A stretch of 64,000 nt of DNA, taken from the NCBI GenBank assembly GCA_950106755.1, contig OX467091.1:13843538-13907537 (forward strand), in the 5' to 3' direction. This stretch comes from Climacium dendroides. Taxonomy: Eukaryota; Streptophyta; Bryopsida; Hypnales; Climaciaceae. A program made the translations under genes and the position numbers. The notes beneath the pieces are model-generated. The model did no database searches, was not told where the DNA came from, and saw nothing but the letters and a program-made list of their open reading frames with translations. This document shows positions 48,261 to 60,960 of this stretch, in pieces. Positions within the stretch are counted from its first letter, which is position 1; each line of letters begins with the position of its first letter.

Positions 48261-48524
48261 GAATTTAAAAATTGAATAGATGAATAAATGAAGAAAATCT
48301 AATTAAGATGACCTAATCTTTTCATTCAAAATGCATATTAATTATGTTTAAAAATGATGATAAATTTTATTTTTAATATTGAATTTTTTTTTTAAATTTA
48401 TATAATAATATTGATTTGTGAGTGTATGAAAGTTTTTACATTCTATAAATATTTTATTGTATTTTTAAAAATTCTATTTTTACATTATAGTTTGAACATT
48501 ATTTGCAATTGCAATCTATCTAGT

Positions 48525-48785
48525 ATATCTTAAATGAGGCCATTTGTTTTGCTTTGCTTATTATGGCAAGATCTATAGAATCATGTGTCCCCTAGTTGCA
48601 TTCATAGTACCATTGGAAAGCCCTTAGCAAGAAGGGGTGCATGGGCCTTGTATTGTGGCATTTCAACTCATGACAAAAAAGACATTGAATTATGAAGTTT
48701 TGATGAATTAAAAAAATTAAAATTTTACTTTTATTTTCATTTGTTTATAACAAAAGTACAAGGTATACTAGTTGATGTTAAATTA
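48525..48785 (+). repeat. Dispersed repeat R4, copy a
   Basis: It aligns with 51,548-51,800. Shared marks are TGGAAAGC, then AGCAAGAAGGGGTGCA-like, TGTGGCATTT and a closing GGTAYACTAG. The second copy sits inside an intron of the short-exon gene. Confidence 0.7.
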
Positions 48786-48896
48786 AAGAAAAAAATTTAT
48801 ATTTTTTCACAAACCTATATGCAAAGTTCTATTCAATCGTTTCTTATTACTACAAAATAAATATAAAGATTAAAAACAAAGATGTAGATTGATAAT

Positions 48897-49559
48897 ATGG
48901 AAGAATTTCCAACATCTTCTTCAATTATTATAGCTTCACATGACAAAACTGGAAATAAAGATTCTTTTGAATTAACAAATACAAATATGTTACTTTCAAA
49001 TGTAAGATCCAAACCCTAATAATTTTACAAAGTATAATATTTTATATTTGTTTATTTTGCTTTTTATTTTTTTATTGCTTTAATTGCTTTAAAAATACTT
49101 GTCATATCTTCAAGAATTATTGTAGTAAGTACATGAAAATACTTTAAATATTTTTGTTATTTGAAAGTATCTAAAACCATAATATACTTAGAAAATTGTT
49201 TTTTTTATGAATTGAAAACTCTTGTGAAAATTGGTATTGACAATCTTCATAAGTTAAATTCAAGAGAAAAATGTATTGAATAGGATTCAATATTACAAGG
49301 ATTGAATGAGTCAAGATCAAAGCTTCTTAGCAATGTCCAAAGTTTAAAGAAAGTAACACTTTTAAAATACTAAAATAATAATTTTCTTTAGATAATTTAC
49401 CAATTAATACTAAAATGTACTATCATACATGATATAATTTTATTAAAAAATTCCAAATTTTTTAATACATTATAATATGAACTTTATGATTATAAAAAAA
49501 TTTAGATAAAAATACTTAACACTTTAGAATTTAGAATTTAGAATTTCAAAAAATTTGAT

Positions 49560-49597
<38 letters not shown>

Positions 49598-52500
49598 GTA
49601 CTAAAGACTTAATAATAATATGATTGCTTCTATAGGATCTTGAAGATTGGCGAGAAAAGTTGGATATAGAAGTCAACTCAAACGATGATGTAATAAAATA
49701 CATTTATAATTCTTATTTGTGTTGTATTCAAAGAATAGATAGATTGGAAAAGGAAGTCCTGGGAGTCAATGTTTTAAGTTTATTTTATGAGGTCTACAAC
49801 TTTGTTATAATGTTAAACATTGGTGAAATTTGTTGTTTAAACCAAATGCTTCTACAATCTATATGATCATATTTTTGTTTGATTGTCATTACTACAGGGC
49901 ATTGGTGACCCAAATTTTTTTTTGAACTCAAATGTTGAAAAACTCACAGATGTATGGTTAAGTAGTTGATCATCATTAATTATATATTTTTGACTATATT
50001 GAGTATTTCATCCTTATTGTTTAATTAGAAGTTAAAATTTTGAGTCTTATTAAATACAATAATGCATACTTTAAAGTATTTTATTGACAATGTCCTAGAA
50101 ATTAAATGTTTAGGTTAATTCATAACATTTTGCAATTGCTTCAATTTGTAATTTAGAAATGATTGAAACAATTCAAATTTCATTATCATTTTTTGTGATT
50201 AGAGTTATTGTTTATATCACTTCTATTTTGAAAAGACTTGTGTTTCCTTATAAGATACAAATGAAATACAAGTCTTACACAAAATGAAAGGGAAAATAAT
50301 TTCATAAAAATTATAGAAGCATATTTTTAAATTTAATTATTACTAATTGTTGAAGATAATAATGATTTAATTTATCTTAGGAATTTCAAGAATTGAAAGC
50401 AACTTTGAAAGAACAACTAGCTATTACAACATCAAAATTGATTGAACTTGTATGTATTTTACATCTTCTTCCTCAATAAACATAGTTCTAATTTTATTTG
50501 ATTTCTATAAGACTACCAGCAATTGCAATGTTTTTGTGATGATTTTCAAAAAAATTATAGGTGTTAGCACTAGTGAAATTAAATGGTTAAAAAATTCATA
50601 TAATAATTTATTCATTCTTCGTATCTTATAAGTTATTAGACTAAATTGAAAATAATTAAATGGGTAATTTTAATTCTATAAAATAAAGTAAAACGCTGAA
50701 AAATTTGAAACCTCTTATAATTTTATAGTAACAATTGTATAGTACCCTCATTCATGAGATATATATGTGTGTTTAGAGTTGAATGTGAAGTCTTCTATTT
50801 TTTGAAAAAATTAATAATTTTGGATCATGTGCCACTTTTGCTAAAATAAATCTTGTTAATTCATACTCTTACAAGTTCTAAAATTAAGATTCATACAATC
50901 AACTTTGTTTCGACTTTAGAAATAATTTTCAACATGTTCCGTAACATGTTCAAAGACATAATTGAGATATTAAGTTTGAATTAATAATCACTTGAATCTC
51001 ATTGAATTGAGAGCTTTAAATATTTGAAATTCATGTCCTAGAAATTCACTTCAGAGGTTACATATATATTTTAATTCATTTATTTTTTGAATTTATTATA
51101 TAATAAATAACTAGATTTATCAATGAATTGGAGAGAACTATGAGGAGTTTAGTTTTAGTTTTTTCAAAGATTTAAAACTTCTCAATTTAATTAAGTATTT
51201 GAGTTATAAAACTTATGCTTAAATGCTTACAAATAAATTTTCATACAATATTTTAGTTTCATTTCATATTATATTTTGAATAATTCCAAATTATTCTTGA
51301 AAACATAGTTTTAAATGTTTGCATGTTACAGTACACAAGGGTTTTTTGGTCACAATGCAATGTTTTAAAAAACTTGAGAAGTGTTCACGATTAATGCACT
51401 TTGGACTTAAATGGAGGATAGTTTTTAGAAGAAAGACACCTAAACTATTTGACTACCACCCCTAAAAAATATTTAAAAATTTAGGTGCTCAAAATTAGAA
51501 ATTTTACATTGAAAGTACTTTATCACAATGTATCATGTATATCTTAAGTTAGGTTGTTTGTTTGTTTGGTATGTTAAGATATCCTAAACCATATGTCTAT
51601 TGGTTGCATTTTGGTTTTATTGGAAAGCTCTTTGCAAGGAGGGGTGCAAGGCCTTTGTTTTGTGGCATTTGGACTTACGGTGTGAAAGTTATTGAATTTT
51701 CATTTATTTATGAATTAAAAAATTAGAAAAAAAAAACAATTTTTACTTATATTTTGGTTGTGGCAAAAGCATAGGGTACACTAGGTAAGAGTGATATTAG
51801 TAAAACTCTACAATCCCATGGAAATTCTAGAGTACACTAAATTCAAAGATCTTCCCAAAAACTATTGAAATAATTTTCTAATTTTTTAATATAGGTTTTA
51901 ACAATTGAAGTAATTATTATTTTTAATTTCTATTTTTAATTTTAAAGATTATATTCAACTTTAATTTTCAAAATCTTAGATTAGATTTTTGAGGGTTTAA
52001 AAAATAATAGTCATGAATTATTTGTGGAAAAAAAGGTGTAAACAAGCTAGTGCAATTCTTAGTGCAAATAAGACAATTCTAATACAAAACTAGTGCAAAT
52101 TGAACATTCTATACCCCAAGTGCATGGTAGGACTTTGTGTATCATATTGTGCAATTATCCTTTTCACAAGTTAATAAACAAATTTATGTACAATATAAAT
52201 ATTTTTAGCTAATATATATTAAATTTATTTCTTTATCTTTTAATTTAAAATTATTTAAATTTAAAAAAATAATAATATTTATTTTTATTATTTTACTTTT
52301 CAAGTGCAATCATAGGTTTGATTTATTAATGTCAATAAATTTAGAAATGTATATTGAATTTGAGTTGCAACTATGTTTAATGTCTATTAATGCTAAAAAC
52401 AAGAACCTCAAAAAACAATGTTAAAATTATTTATGTAATATATTCTAATAAAATATAAATTTTCTAATAAATGTAAATGTCATTGAAATTTTCAACCATT

Positions 52501-52999
52501 TGATTTTTGTTTTTGTATAGGATCAATTTATTTCATTGTATATGTGTATACATCCACCTTTAATTTATCAACCTTTAATTTTGAAGTCATAGTCTTGTTG
52601 TTGATCGACTTTTAAGAACCAAAAGCTAAATTTCATGTCAATTTTCAGGATACTTCTATAATTGGTTGTGCAAAATATTTAGAAGAGCTTAATACAAATT
52701 GTGAACTTGAAAAGTCATTGTTTGATGATCTTATAAATGATTTAGGACTTAAGGTTAGACAACATTTTTAATTTCATATCTCATGATTGAAAATTTTATT
52801 ATAAAAAGTATTATAAATTATATACTTGATTTTGTATCATAAAAATAATTCAACTTTAATAAAAAAAATATATCATTTGTAGGAAATACATAATATAAAC
52901 TAGATGAATTTTGTTGTAATGTTATTACAGAATTATGACAAAGAAGGAAAAACAACTAGTGTTGATTCTTCTAACTCAATTGCATTGTTAACGGATTGA
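48897..52999 (+). CDS. Short-exon gene for a putative coiled-coil protein, family unknown
   Basis: Seven exons can be chained, each starting after AG, ending before GT and all phase 0: 48,897-49,001, 49,284-49,352, 49,636 to about 49,791, 49,898-49,951, 50,381-50,449, 52,649-52,753 and 52,931-52,999. The product is about 205 residues, starting MEEFPTSSSI and ending NSIALLTD. Charged, heptad-like stretches include DLEDWREKLDIEV, RIDRLEKEV, EFQELKATLKEQL and KYLEELNTNCELEKSL. I recognise no family; coiled-coil scaffold or kinetochore-type proteins look similar in style only. The exon 3 donor is uncertain (49,771-49,791). Warnings: coding-like sequence in frame continues upstream of exon 2 to 49,209 across a TAG at 49,281 that also serves as the acceptor, and a one-base shift at the last exon opens NLKEVEELLDRGS to 53,052. 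It may therefore be a recent pseudogene. Confidence 0.55.
51548..51800 (+). repeat. Dispersed repeat R4, copy b, inside intron 5 of the short-exon gene
   Basis: Same orientation as copy a at 48,525-48,785. Its presence helps explain why this intron (2.2 kb) is far longer than the others. Confidence 0.65.
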
Positions 53000-53052
53000 A
53001 TTTAAAAGAAGTTGAAGAATTGCTTGATAGAGGCTCTATCCTAAATCCCTAA

Positions 53053-55137
53053 AAATTTTGAAAACAAATTTGTCAATTTAGTATTTTTGTACAACCATTG
53101 TAGGTTGGTTTTATGAATGTTTTGCATTTCTTTTTCAATACTGTCATTTTTTGCAATTTTCATGCATATTGTATGAAGTTGCAAAGTAGTAATAGTAAAA
53201 TTTGATTTCAAAAGGCATACATAATTTCTTCAATTTTGGGCATTTCAAAGTTTTTTTGGGCCACTTCACAATGTAATGTTTCTAGAATTGTGGTTTGAAA
53301 TGAAAAAAATGTGTTTTTGTATTTTGGTGAGCAACTCAATGATAGTGTATTTATTGTTCACTACAATGAGTTCTTGAATGAGTTCTAATTCTTTATAATG
53401 CATAGCTTGTCACTTTGTCACTACGTAGACTTAATTTCTAAGTTCTTATGCATTAGAGGTTTTAAGCCTAATTTTTGTTTGGATTTTTTTGTTTGAATCC
53501 TAAAAATATTTTTTTCTAATTTTTAAATTTATTTTTATTCCCAATGTGAATGTTTTTGTAATTTTTTGAATTAAAATACAAATAAAATACAAAAAATATT
53601 AATAAATCTATAAAATATTATATTCTATATGAAATACTTTTGTTGTAATGAAAAATAAAATAACAATTGAGATATGAAATATTGTTAACTTAAGATTAAA
53701 TATACATTGTGAGTAAAAAAAGAGCTCATAAAATGAATGTTTGATTAACATTTTTAGTATTTTTCCATGTAATTTAATTTTTTAATACCTCTCTTCAAGA
53801 GTCATTTATCATTTAATAATTTAAGTGGTTATAAATTATCTATTAATTAAATAATAAGACTAAATTCAGAATTGTAAAATCACATCTTGAAGACGTTAAA
53901 AAATAAATATATAATATATCTTTAAAATAAAATATATGAACTTTAGATTGCAAGGATCAAACTTTAAAGAGGTCTTGACATGTATTACTTTGAGCAAATT
54001 GTATTAGGAATCCTTTTGTAAATACAAAACAAACAACTACTAAATAGACATAGTTTACGATTTTCTTTCTCCCTATTATAATTGTAGACAAAGACCAATA
54101 TGATACACAGTAACATTTATACTACTTGGTGAGGAGACATTGTGGCTTTGAACCACTTAGGATATAATGTTTTGAAAATAAGCTTGAGTTATTTTTTACC
54201 ATTAAAGGATAAAATCTACAAATACTAACAAGCTTTTAGAAAGTTTAATTTTAAACCTTAAATCCTAAATCCTAAAATTTTGAACAACAAATGAAAGCAA
54301 ACGTACGTCAAGTACATACATTAGGAAAAATCTGTACCTTGTAGAAGATTGTTTGAATTTCAACCAAGGTGCAAATACAAGGAATATTTAAAATTTTCAA
54401 GAATTAAAAAATATTTTTGAAATCAACAATTTGGTGAGGCATTTGTAGTGCCCTATCAGATTTTAATTTTTTTAAATATTTTTTTGGCTATAATTGCATT
54501 GTTGCCATTTGAACTTATGGCCTTCTACAAGGTTCAATTTTTTTGTAATGGAATCTTTGTTTTTTCATCCATATAAATATTAAAAGACTTTAGTGTTAAT
54601 TTTCTTATATTTGTAAAATATAGTTCAATTTATATAAGTACGTCCGATGGTATTATTTGAAGTCATGTGGTATAATTATTTAGTGTCATGTAGATAACTT
54701 TTCAAGCAACATTGATTGTAAATATTTTTATAAATAATGTCATCCAAAAATATGCAATTGTAAGTTAAAATATTAATCTAAATAAAATTACAATACTTGA
54801 CAAATATAATGACAATTATGATATTTGACATATAGTTTCAGTGATACAAAATACAATTTTTAGTGTAGTGAAGTAAAAGATATAAGAAATTTTAGTTTTT
54901 AAATACTTAGATTATCCCTTACCAAGTACATCAAATGTGTTCAATCTTTAGTCTTCGATTTCCCATTCAAAATCTTTCTACAAAAGCAAGTTACAACCTT
55001 TTACATTTTAGATTGATATTAAAAATTGTGTTCACAAAATCACATCAAAGTACTAAATGTTTTGCAATTTTTCCACATCCTTTTACTACAATGCATCAAT
55101 ATCGAGCATCCTTCAAATACCTTAAAAATTGATAAAA
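53053..55137. other. AT-rich intergenic DNA
   Basis: No gene seen. The 65- and 67-codon plus frames near 54,935-55,229 overlap the hairpin element that follows and are not credible. Confidence 0.5.
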
Positions 55138-55267
55138 TAGATACACCCATTCCCACTCCTACACTCAATTCCATCCTCATGTACCAATGGAGTGCAACTA
55201 GAAAGAAATTATGCACCATTGGTACATGAGGGAGGAATTCTTAAAGGGACGGGAATGGGTGTGTCTA
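55138..55267. mobile_element. Fold-back MITE with long arms
   Basis: The termini read TAGATACACCCATTCCC and, reverse-complemented, TAGACACACCCATTCCC. Arms of about 50 bp pair with small bulges and meet near a perfect inner stem, CTCATGTACCAATGG. A loop of about 25 bases separates them. TA lies at both ends. The RNA would form a miRNA-precursor-sized hairpin. Confidence 0.75.
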
Positions 55268-56989
55268 CCTTATTCAACAAATCAATTCTTAAATTCTACA
55301 TTATGCAAAATTATCACATTTTTAAGAAATAAAATAGTTTGTTGACTTTCTAGAATAGTATAATAAGTGCAATCTTGTCTTCTCTTCAAATGCTAAATCC
55401 TATAATTTTGATAAATTAAGTTTTTGGAAATTTAGGATGAAAAAGAAGTATTTTAATTTCATTTTGAGTGGGTGCATTAGAGTTGGCAATGCATATTTGG
55501 AGCTTTGGGGGGGGAACCACACTGACCTTGGTAAGTATAACTAAAGCCAATGATGCATTCAAAATGTATTTCCATTGTACTTGGCAACTCTCATTTGTCC
55601 ACCTCCTTATAGCCCTAGTGCTTTAAAAATCAGCACTATACCAATAATTTGGAAATGACACCAAAGGCTCGAAAATCCATGGAATTGCAAACTGGAAATT
55701 GGATTTAGAAGTTAATCAAGTTTAGTTTCATGGCATAATGATTTATCACATTGAAGTAGTCTAATCATACAACAATAGAGCATTTTGTGGCACCCTATCT
55801 ACCACCTACTACTACCCCCTACATTAATTATAGCCTTCGTTTAGTAACGCATACTAGCAATGAGGATTTCAAGAGTATCCGAAGATATGTCTATCCATGT
55901 CTACTTTATGATTTTGACCAATTTTTCTTTGTTGTTAGGCTTGGTCTCATTCTATCTATCTATCAAATGACATAATAATAATGGGGCACTTCTCATAACC
56001 TATAAAAGTACCCCAATTATGATGGATGTGTGAACAAATTTTTAAATGGATGCTAAGCAATCTCATAAATAATGTTTATAAGGTCACTACCAAACCTTCA
56101 CTTGCTATGAATTTTTGCCTACTTAGCTCAAATGAGGCATCACCTATCCATATCACATTCATCTAATTTGATGATTTCCAAACTTGATATATTTCTTCCT
56201 TTCTCAAATTTCTCAGTCATCTTTTTTATATTGGATGTAAGCAAAATGCATCTATTTTTCATAAGAATGTATCTCAATACCCTTCTACCTTATTCTATCA
56301 ATTTGTAATGTTGACAAATAGCCTTATAAGTGATCACTATTCTATAATCTTAAAATCTCTTTAAATTATATTCAACGATGGAATATGGTATGCCTAAATT
56401 GGTTGCAATGCAATATTGTAATATTCCAAAACAATTCATTCTAACTATGATACCTTTTACTATGTACTCAAATGACAAACTCTCATTTTCATAAGATCCT
56501 GAATACAAAAAAGACTATTAGTTCTATCTAAAGTTACTAATTAAAACTCCAAGATCGAAGAGGTGAAGAAGTGAGAGCAATTTAAAGTACGTATGTCACT
56601 CCAACAAAAGGTAGTTTGGTGCCTATGGATGAATGAGAGTGGTTGGGTATTGTACAATTCCTAAAAACTATGCTATAAACATCCTACACCACCATTCAAA
56701 GAATTGCACATAATGAAAAATAAAATTGGTTTTTTCTTTTTTTGCATAACTAACATTCAATTCTTATGCAACCTCAATCAAGCATACCAAATTTTAGTCT
56801 CAAAAAAAGGAACTCATTTATTGGTCAATTGTTTCAATTAATATTTATATTCTTACATGATAATTGATTGAAGAACATTGGTGATAAAATTTTAAAAATT
56901 TGATTGCATAGATATATAGGAAACATCCATCCCCCCCCCCAAAAAAAAACAAATTGGGGTCCACTAGACTGTGGACTATAGTCTAGTAG
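55268..56989. other. AT-rich intergenic DNA, perhaps decayed pol of the adjacent copia element
   Basis: By position the integrase and reverse transcriptase of the minus-strand copia element would fall here, but I could not read any catalytic motif. A C-run followed by an A-run lies at 56,931-56,949. Confidence 0.35.
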
Positions 56990-58518
56990 CCTATAGAGTC
57001 CCTAGTTTTTCTAATGCATGCGCTAACTCATTGACATGCTTCACTCTATTAGCAAATTGTCTCACGGCTTTATGTTGCTATCCAACCAAATAAGTCTCAT
57101 AAACTTATTCAGCAATCATCATCAATGGCAATCCTTTCACCCAAATTTCCTTTGACAAATAGTACAAACTTCTATAATCTAAGTGTGCAAACCTTCTATG
57201 CCATTGTTTAGCTTATTTGTGTTTTGAAATGTAATTCACTTGGCTAATTGGTGCTTCACTATCCATATAGTTCATTTGACTACCTAATATCTTAGTGTCA
57301 ATAAAACAATATAGACCATTGCTTGTGTCTATGACCCACAACTAACACATTCCATCTAATCAAATTATTTAACATGTAGATATGTTCATCTATGAAGATT
57401 ATCACTCAACGTGTGTCTACTAAAGATCTAATAGAGAAAAGGTTTTGTTTGATGGAAGGCAAGTAAAAAACATTTGTCATTTTTATTTCACCAACATTTG
57501 CCTTTAGTACAACTTCTCTTCCAAAACTCTTATGACCTTCTCCATTGGTTGTGATAAGTGTACAATTTGCTACTAGTTTTATGTTCTAAATAGAATCTTT
57601 TTATCTAATAATGCGAATGGTACAATAAAAGTTCATATACCAACTTCTAGGATCTACTAGAAGCTATTTTAGTAGAGTTTGCTTCACTTTTTTCACTATC
57701 CTCATCTATATCCATATCTATTATTAGATCCACAAACTTTCTAGTTGAAGGATGTCCCTTCTTGTGGTAACAATTTCTTGCAATATATTTGGCCTTGCCA
57801 CAAACATAGCAATGCACAATTGACTCTTAGTCTTTGGCAGCTACAAGAGCTACAAATTTTTCTTGAATGTCTACATTGATTGTCACTTCTCCTACAAGTT
57901 GCAAAGCACTATCCTTGACATTTGTATTACCTTGTCCTCATGAGGTATTGTATGTGACAACTAATGTTTCTTTGTTGTTGCCCAACAATGCAATTCTATA
58001 CTAAATTCAAAATAATTTGGTGAGTAGCTATTTAGACAACTATTCAAATGACAAACACTTTGCCTAGTGTCATGCTTGGTATGATGTATTCATAGCTATG
58101 ATCAATTGATCATGTCTTTGGTAGTAGTCAGATACTCCTCTATAACTCCACCTTTCAGCATCTTTAAGGAATTCATCTGATTGGTAGCACGTAGAATTTG
58201 TTACACTCAACCTTGTTCATAGGTATCCCTCAATGATTCCCATACAAGTACGGGGGCTACAAAACTTGCAACCAAGTTGAGTAAGATGTCTTTGACAAAC
58301 AAGATGATAGCAAATTTTCTATTCCTAAATTGATTATCTATTAACTATTCACCTCCTTTGACAACAAGAAAGGCAACAAGATTCATCACTTGTACAATTA
58401 TATCCCAAAGCCTCTCTCTATGAAACAGTCTAGTCATCTTGATCCACCATGCTAGATAGTTTACGGCGACTTCTAGCTAGTTTGACTCTTCAACAAAAAT
58501 GTTCATATTGTTTGCCAT
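56990..58518 (-). mobile_element. Decayed Ty1/copia retrotransposon: gag, zinc knuckle, protease site, pre-integrase
   Basis: Read on the minus strand in shifting frames with stops. The gag start is MANNMNIFVEESN at 58,518, then NYLAWWIKMTRLFHRE near 58,445. The CCHC zinc knuckle at 57,811-57,770 reads CYVCGKAKYIARNC, with the histidine replaced by tyrosine, then CYHKKGHPSTRKF. A degraded protease region follows: SWYMNFY where copia has W-x-DSG (about 57,645). Further on are VFYLPSIKQNLFSI (about 57,450) and the GAG-pre-integrase motif WHRRFAHLDYRSLYYLSKE (57,203 onward) with KGLP and a trailing QHK. Stops and lost catalytic residues show that it is dead. LTRs were not located. Confidence 0.85.
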
Positions 58519-59785
58519 TTTCTCTCAACAAAATCACACCAAAAGGTAACTCTGAGAATTTCTCCTTGGTGCATAATCATATGTTTGTTACTTACATAAT
58601 GGAAGGATTGATGTACTCATAAACAATAGAGTGTATATACTACACAAGGAGAAGGCACGCACTCTAAGTTAACTACTAATATCACCAAAGGCTGAACAAT
58701 GGATATTAAGTACAATGGATTTGTTTGGAATTCTTTATGAAAAAGAAAGAGATTCAATAGATTTTTTTTAGTTCTTATGATTTTTAGTGTCCTAATGTCA
58801 TCGTGGAGGGAATCTTCACAGAATTCCTATACATAAAGAAATCGTAGGGGGGGTTGTAGGGATTTTCATAAATTCTCTCTAAATCCCCGATGTGCAACCC
58901 AAATTGGTAGACTTTACAATACATCAACACATCATACATTTCAATGTTATTTCCACCTAATATTGGTAGATTTTACAAGATGAAATTGCCCCATATCGAT
59001 TGTCAAAGGTATAATGAGGTTGGACACAAAAGACTTGTAAGTTGTCAACCTCCAAGGCAATGAATCCTATTCACAAAAATCTTACATTTCTAGAGCTTGT
59101 ATATTTTAGAAACCTAAGAAATTTTATAATATATGAAATTGTTAAATATTTAAACAATGAAACCTACATAGTTATTGCTAATATTTTGAACTTTTGAAAC
59201 CTAGAAAAGGATCTAGATCAAAAATTCTGAAATGTACAAATCAATGAGATTGGGAATTCAAAATCTTCATGTTAGTTAGATCTGAGACTCCAAAATCTAC
59301 AAATCGTATTGATTTTGCACACTAAAATCTACTTTAAGGTTAGATTTCAGAGGCATAAATCTACATTCTAGAATACTCAATTTCACAAATTAAGTTGATT
59401 TGGAGGTGGGGACTAATCTTCAAATAACACTTGAAAAATGCACAGTCAAACTCCCCCTTCATTAAATCCCTATGGCAACCACATTCTTTGTGTTTTGTTA
59501 AAAAGACCTTGTAGTAGAAGGGGATTTTCAGCACACTACAATGCCGGTAGGGAATTCAAAAAAATTTCCTCGCAATGGTGATGACGTGTCCAACCAAGTG
59601 ATGTACATTTAAAACCTCTTGTTAGAATTTTAAAAATAAAATAAAATAAAATCCCCCCTTTTTCCAAACACAGAGTTTATTCTATAGAGAGAATTGAAAT
59701 TCATTTGATCTGAAATTATTAAGGTAGTTTGCTCTAAAAGCAAGCGGCCTCTTCAAATCGCCCCTATATTTAGGTTTGAAATGGA
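58519..59785. other. Intergenic DNA; start may include the copia 5' leader/LTR
   Basis: Just upstream of the copia gag start on the minus strand one would expect a primer-binding site and LTR. A convincing tRNA-complementary site was not found. The rest is featureless. Confidence 0.4.
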
Positions 59786-60125
59786 TAGTAGGTGGTCCTT
59801 AAATGGACCTCTCAAGCCATTGAGAGAATCGAGAGAAAAGCATTATTTATTGCAAGAGCCAATTGTTGGCCTCCATTTACTGAAATCACTTAAGAAGTTG
59901 CAAGTGGTTGGATTTACTAGGGTTACAAATAGGTGCCTACAACAATTTCTTTTGAAAATTCATAAGTAATTCAAAAATGATTCAAAAAATATGAAACCAC
60001 TTGTGTGACGTTCCGCTTCCATTTTTCTTTCTCTGAAAAATGATCCAAAAATATTTCTATTCATGAAAAACTTCGAAAAAGGGGGACCAGTCGGTAAATG
60101 GTTGCTTTAAGGCCATACTACCTTA
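59786..60125 (-). mobile_element. Diverged T1-family element, copy D
   Basis: It runs in the same orientation as copy A. A TAGGTGGTCCTTAAATGGAC-like terminus is followed by CAAAAAATATGAAACCACTTG, which matches the T1 core with several changes. The far end reads CCATACTACCTTAG. It is too diverged for certain borders. The 62-codon frame at 59,781-59,969 lies inside it. Confidence 0.5.
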
Positions 60126-60960
60126 GCATGTATCTCACCAAAAGTGCAACCTCTACTTCTAACAACAGGTCTAATTAGAGACCCATAACAAAAAGGAAAA
60201 AAAAAACACTATTTGGAGTCCAAGGTCAATGACATGCTGCAAATGATGAGCACAAACCCAATGTGCGCGAACAATTATGCATTTATGAGCAACTGAAATC
60301 CCCCGGTGTCCTTTGGCCCTTTGGCCCTTTTTTCTTCTATATCATTTTGTGACCTATTTCAATCGTTGGCTCGCTCCCAACCCGAGTAAAGAAGTTTTTG
60401 TACTGTTGGCTGTTTTCCACCCTTGTGATGATGGAAATGCATCATTGCCGACAGGTGCAACAGACTTTCCCAAATAATTCCAACAAGTGCAATCGGACCG
60501 CCCGCCCACCCCTTTGTTGAAGATTTAATTAATTTTGTTTGTGGGTCACTTGGGGACACCTCGATGCACTAGTGCCTTCCCCAGCCACTTCTCCAAGGCC
60601 AAGGGAGGGAGGGAGGGAGGGAGGGAGGCACCCGAGGAGAGGGTTTCGGAAGTACCTTTTTCAAGTCCGTCCAAGCAAGTACAAAGTTAAGCATACTCAT
60701 AGGAATTGAAATTTCGAGAATGACGGTAGCAGCCATTTAAGCCTACCTAATTCATCATCATTGAGAGTAATAGATATTTCAAGCAACATGCCATCTATTC
60801 CTAGATAGAGGTCGCATTTAAAACATGGTCGCTTTTAGAGCAAATTACCTCAATTTTGAGTATGTTGGTGAATGGAATTCCGTTGACACCTTAGCTTGTG
60901 ACACACTTGGAGATGGCTGCAAGAGACACGTTCCAAGTTTCTGCAAGTCTTAGTAACGTA
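60126..60960. other. Intergenic DNA of mixed composition
   Basis: Less AT-rich around 60,240-60,660 and containing the GGGA repeat. The minus frames at 60,359-60,559 and 60,891-61,076 show no family features, and the latter overlaps T1 copy C. Confidence 0.45.
60602..60628. repeat. (GGGA)n microsatellite
   Basis: About 6.5 uninterrupted GGGA units. Purine-only G-runs of this kind can form quadruplex structures. Confidence 0.95.

Larger units (their letters stand above)
47280..48896. other. Repeat-filled DNA upstream of the short-exon gene
   Basis: It contains a partial R6-like segment (about 47,330-47,470), R3 copy a (47,847-48,260) and R4 copy a (48,525-48,785). The 92-codon frame at 47,612-47,890 lies in repeat DNA and has no features. 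No clear TATA box precedes 48,897. Confidence 0.5.
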
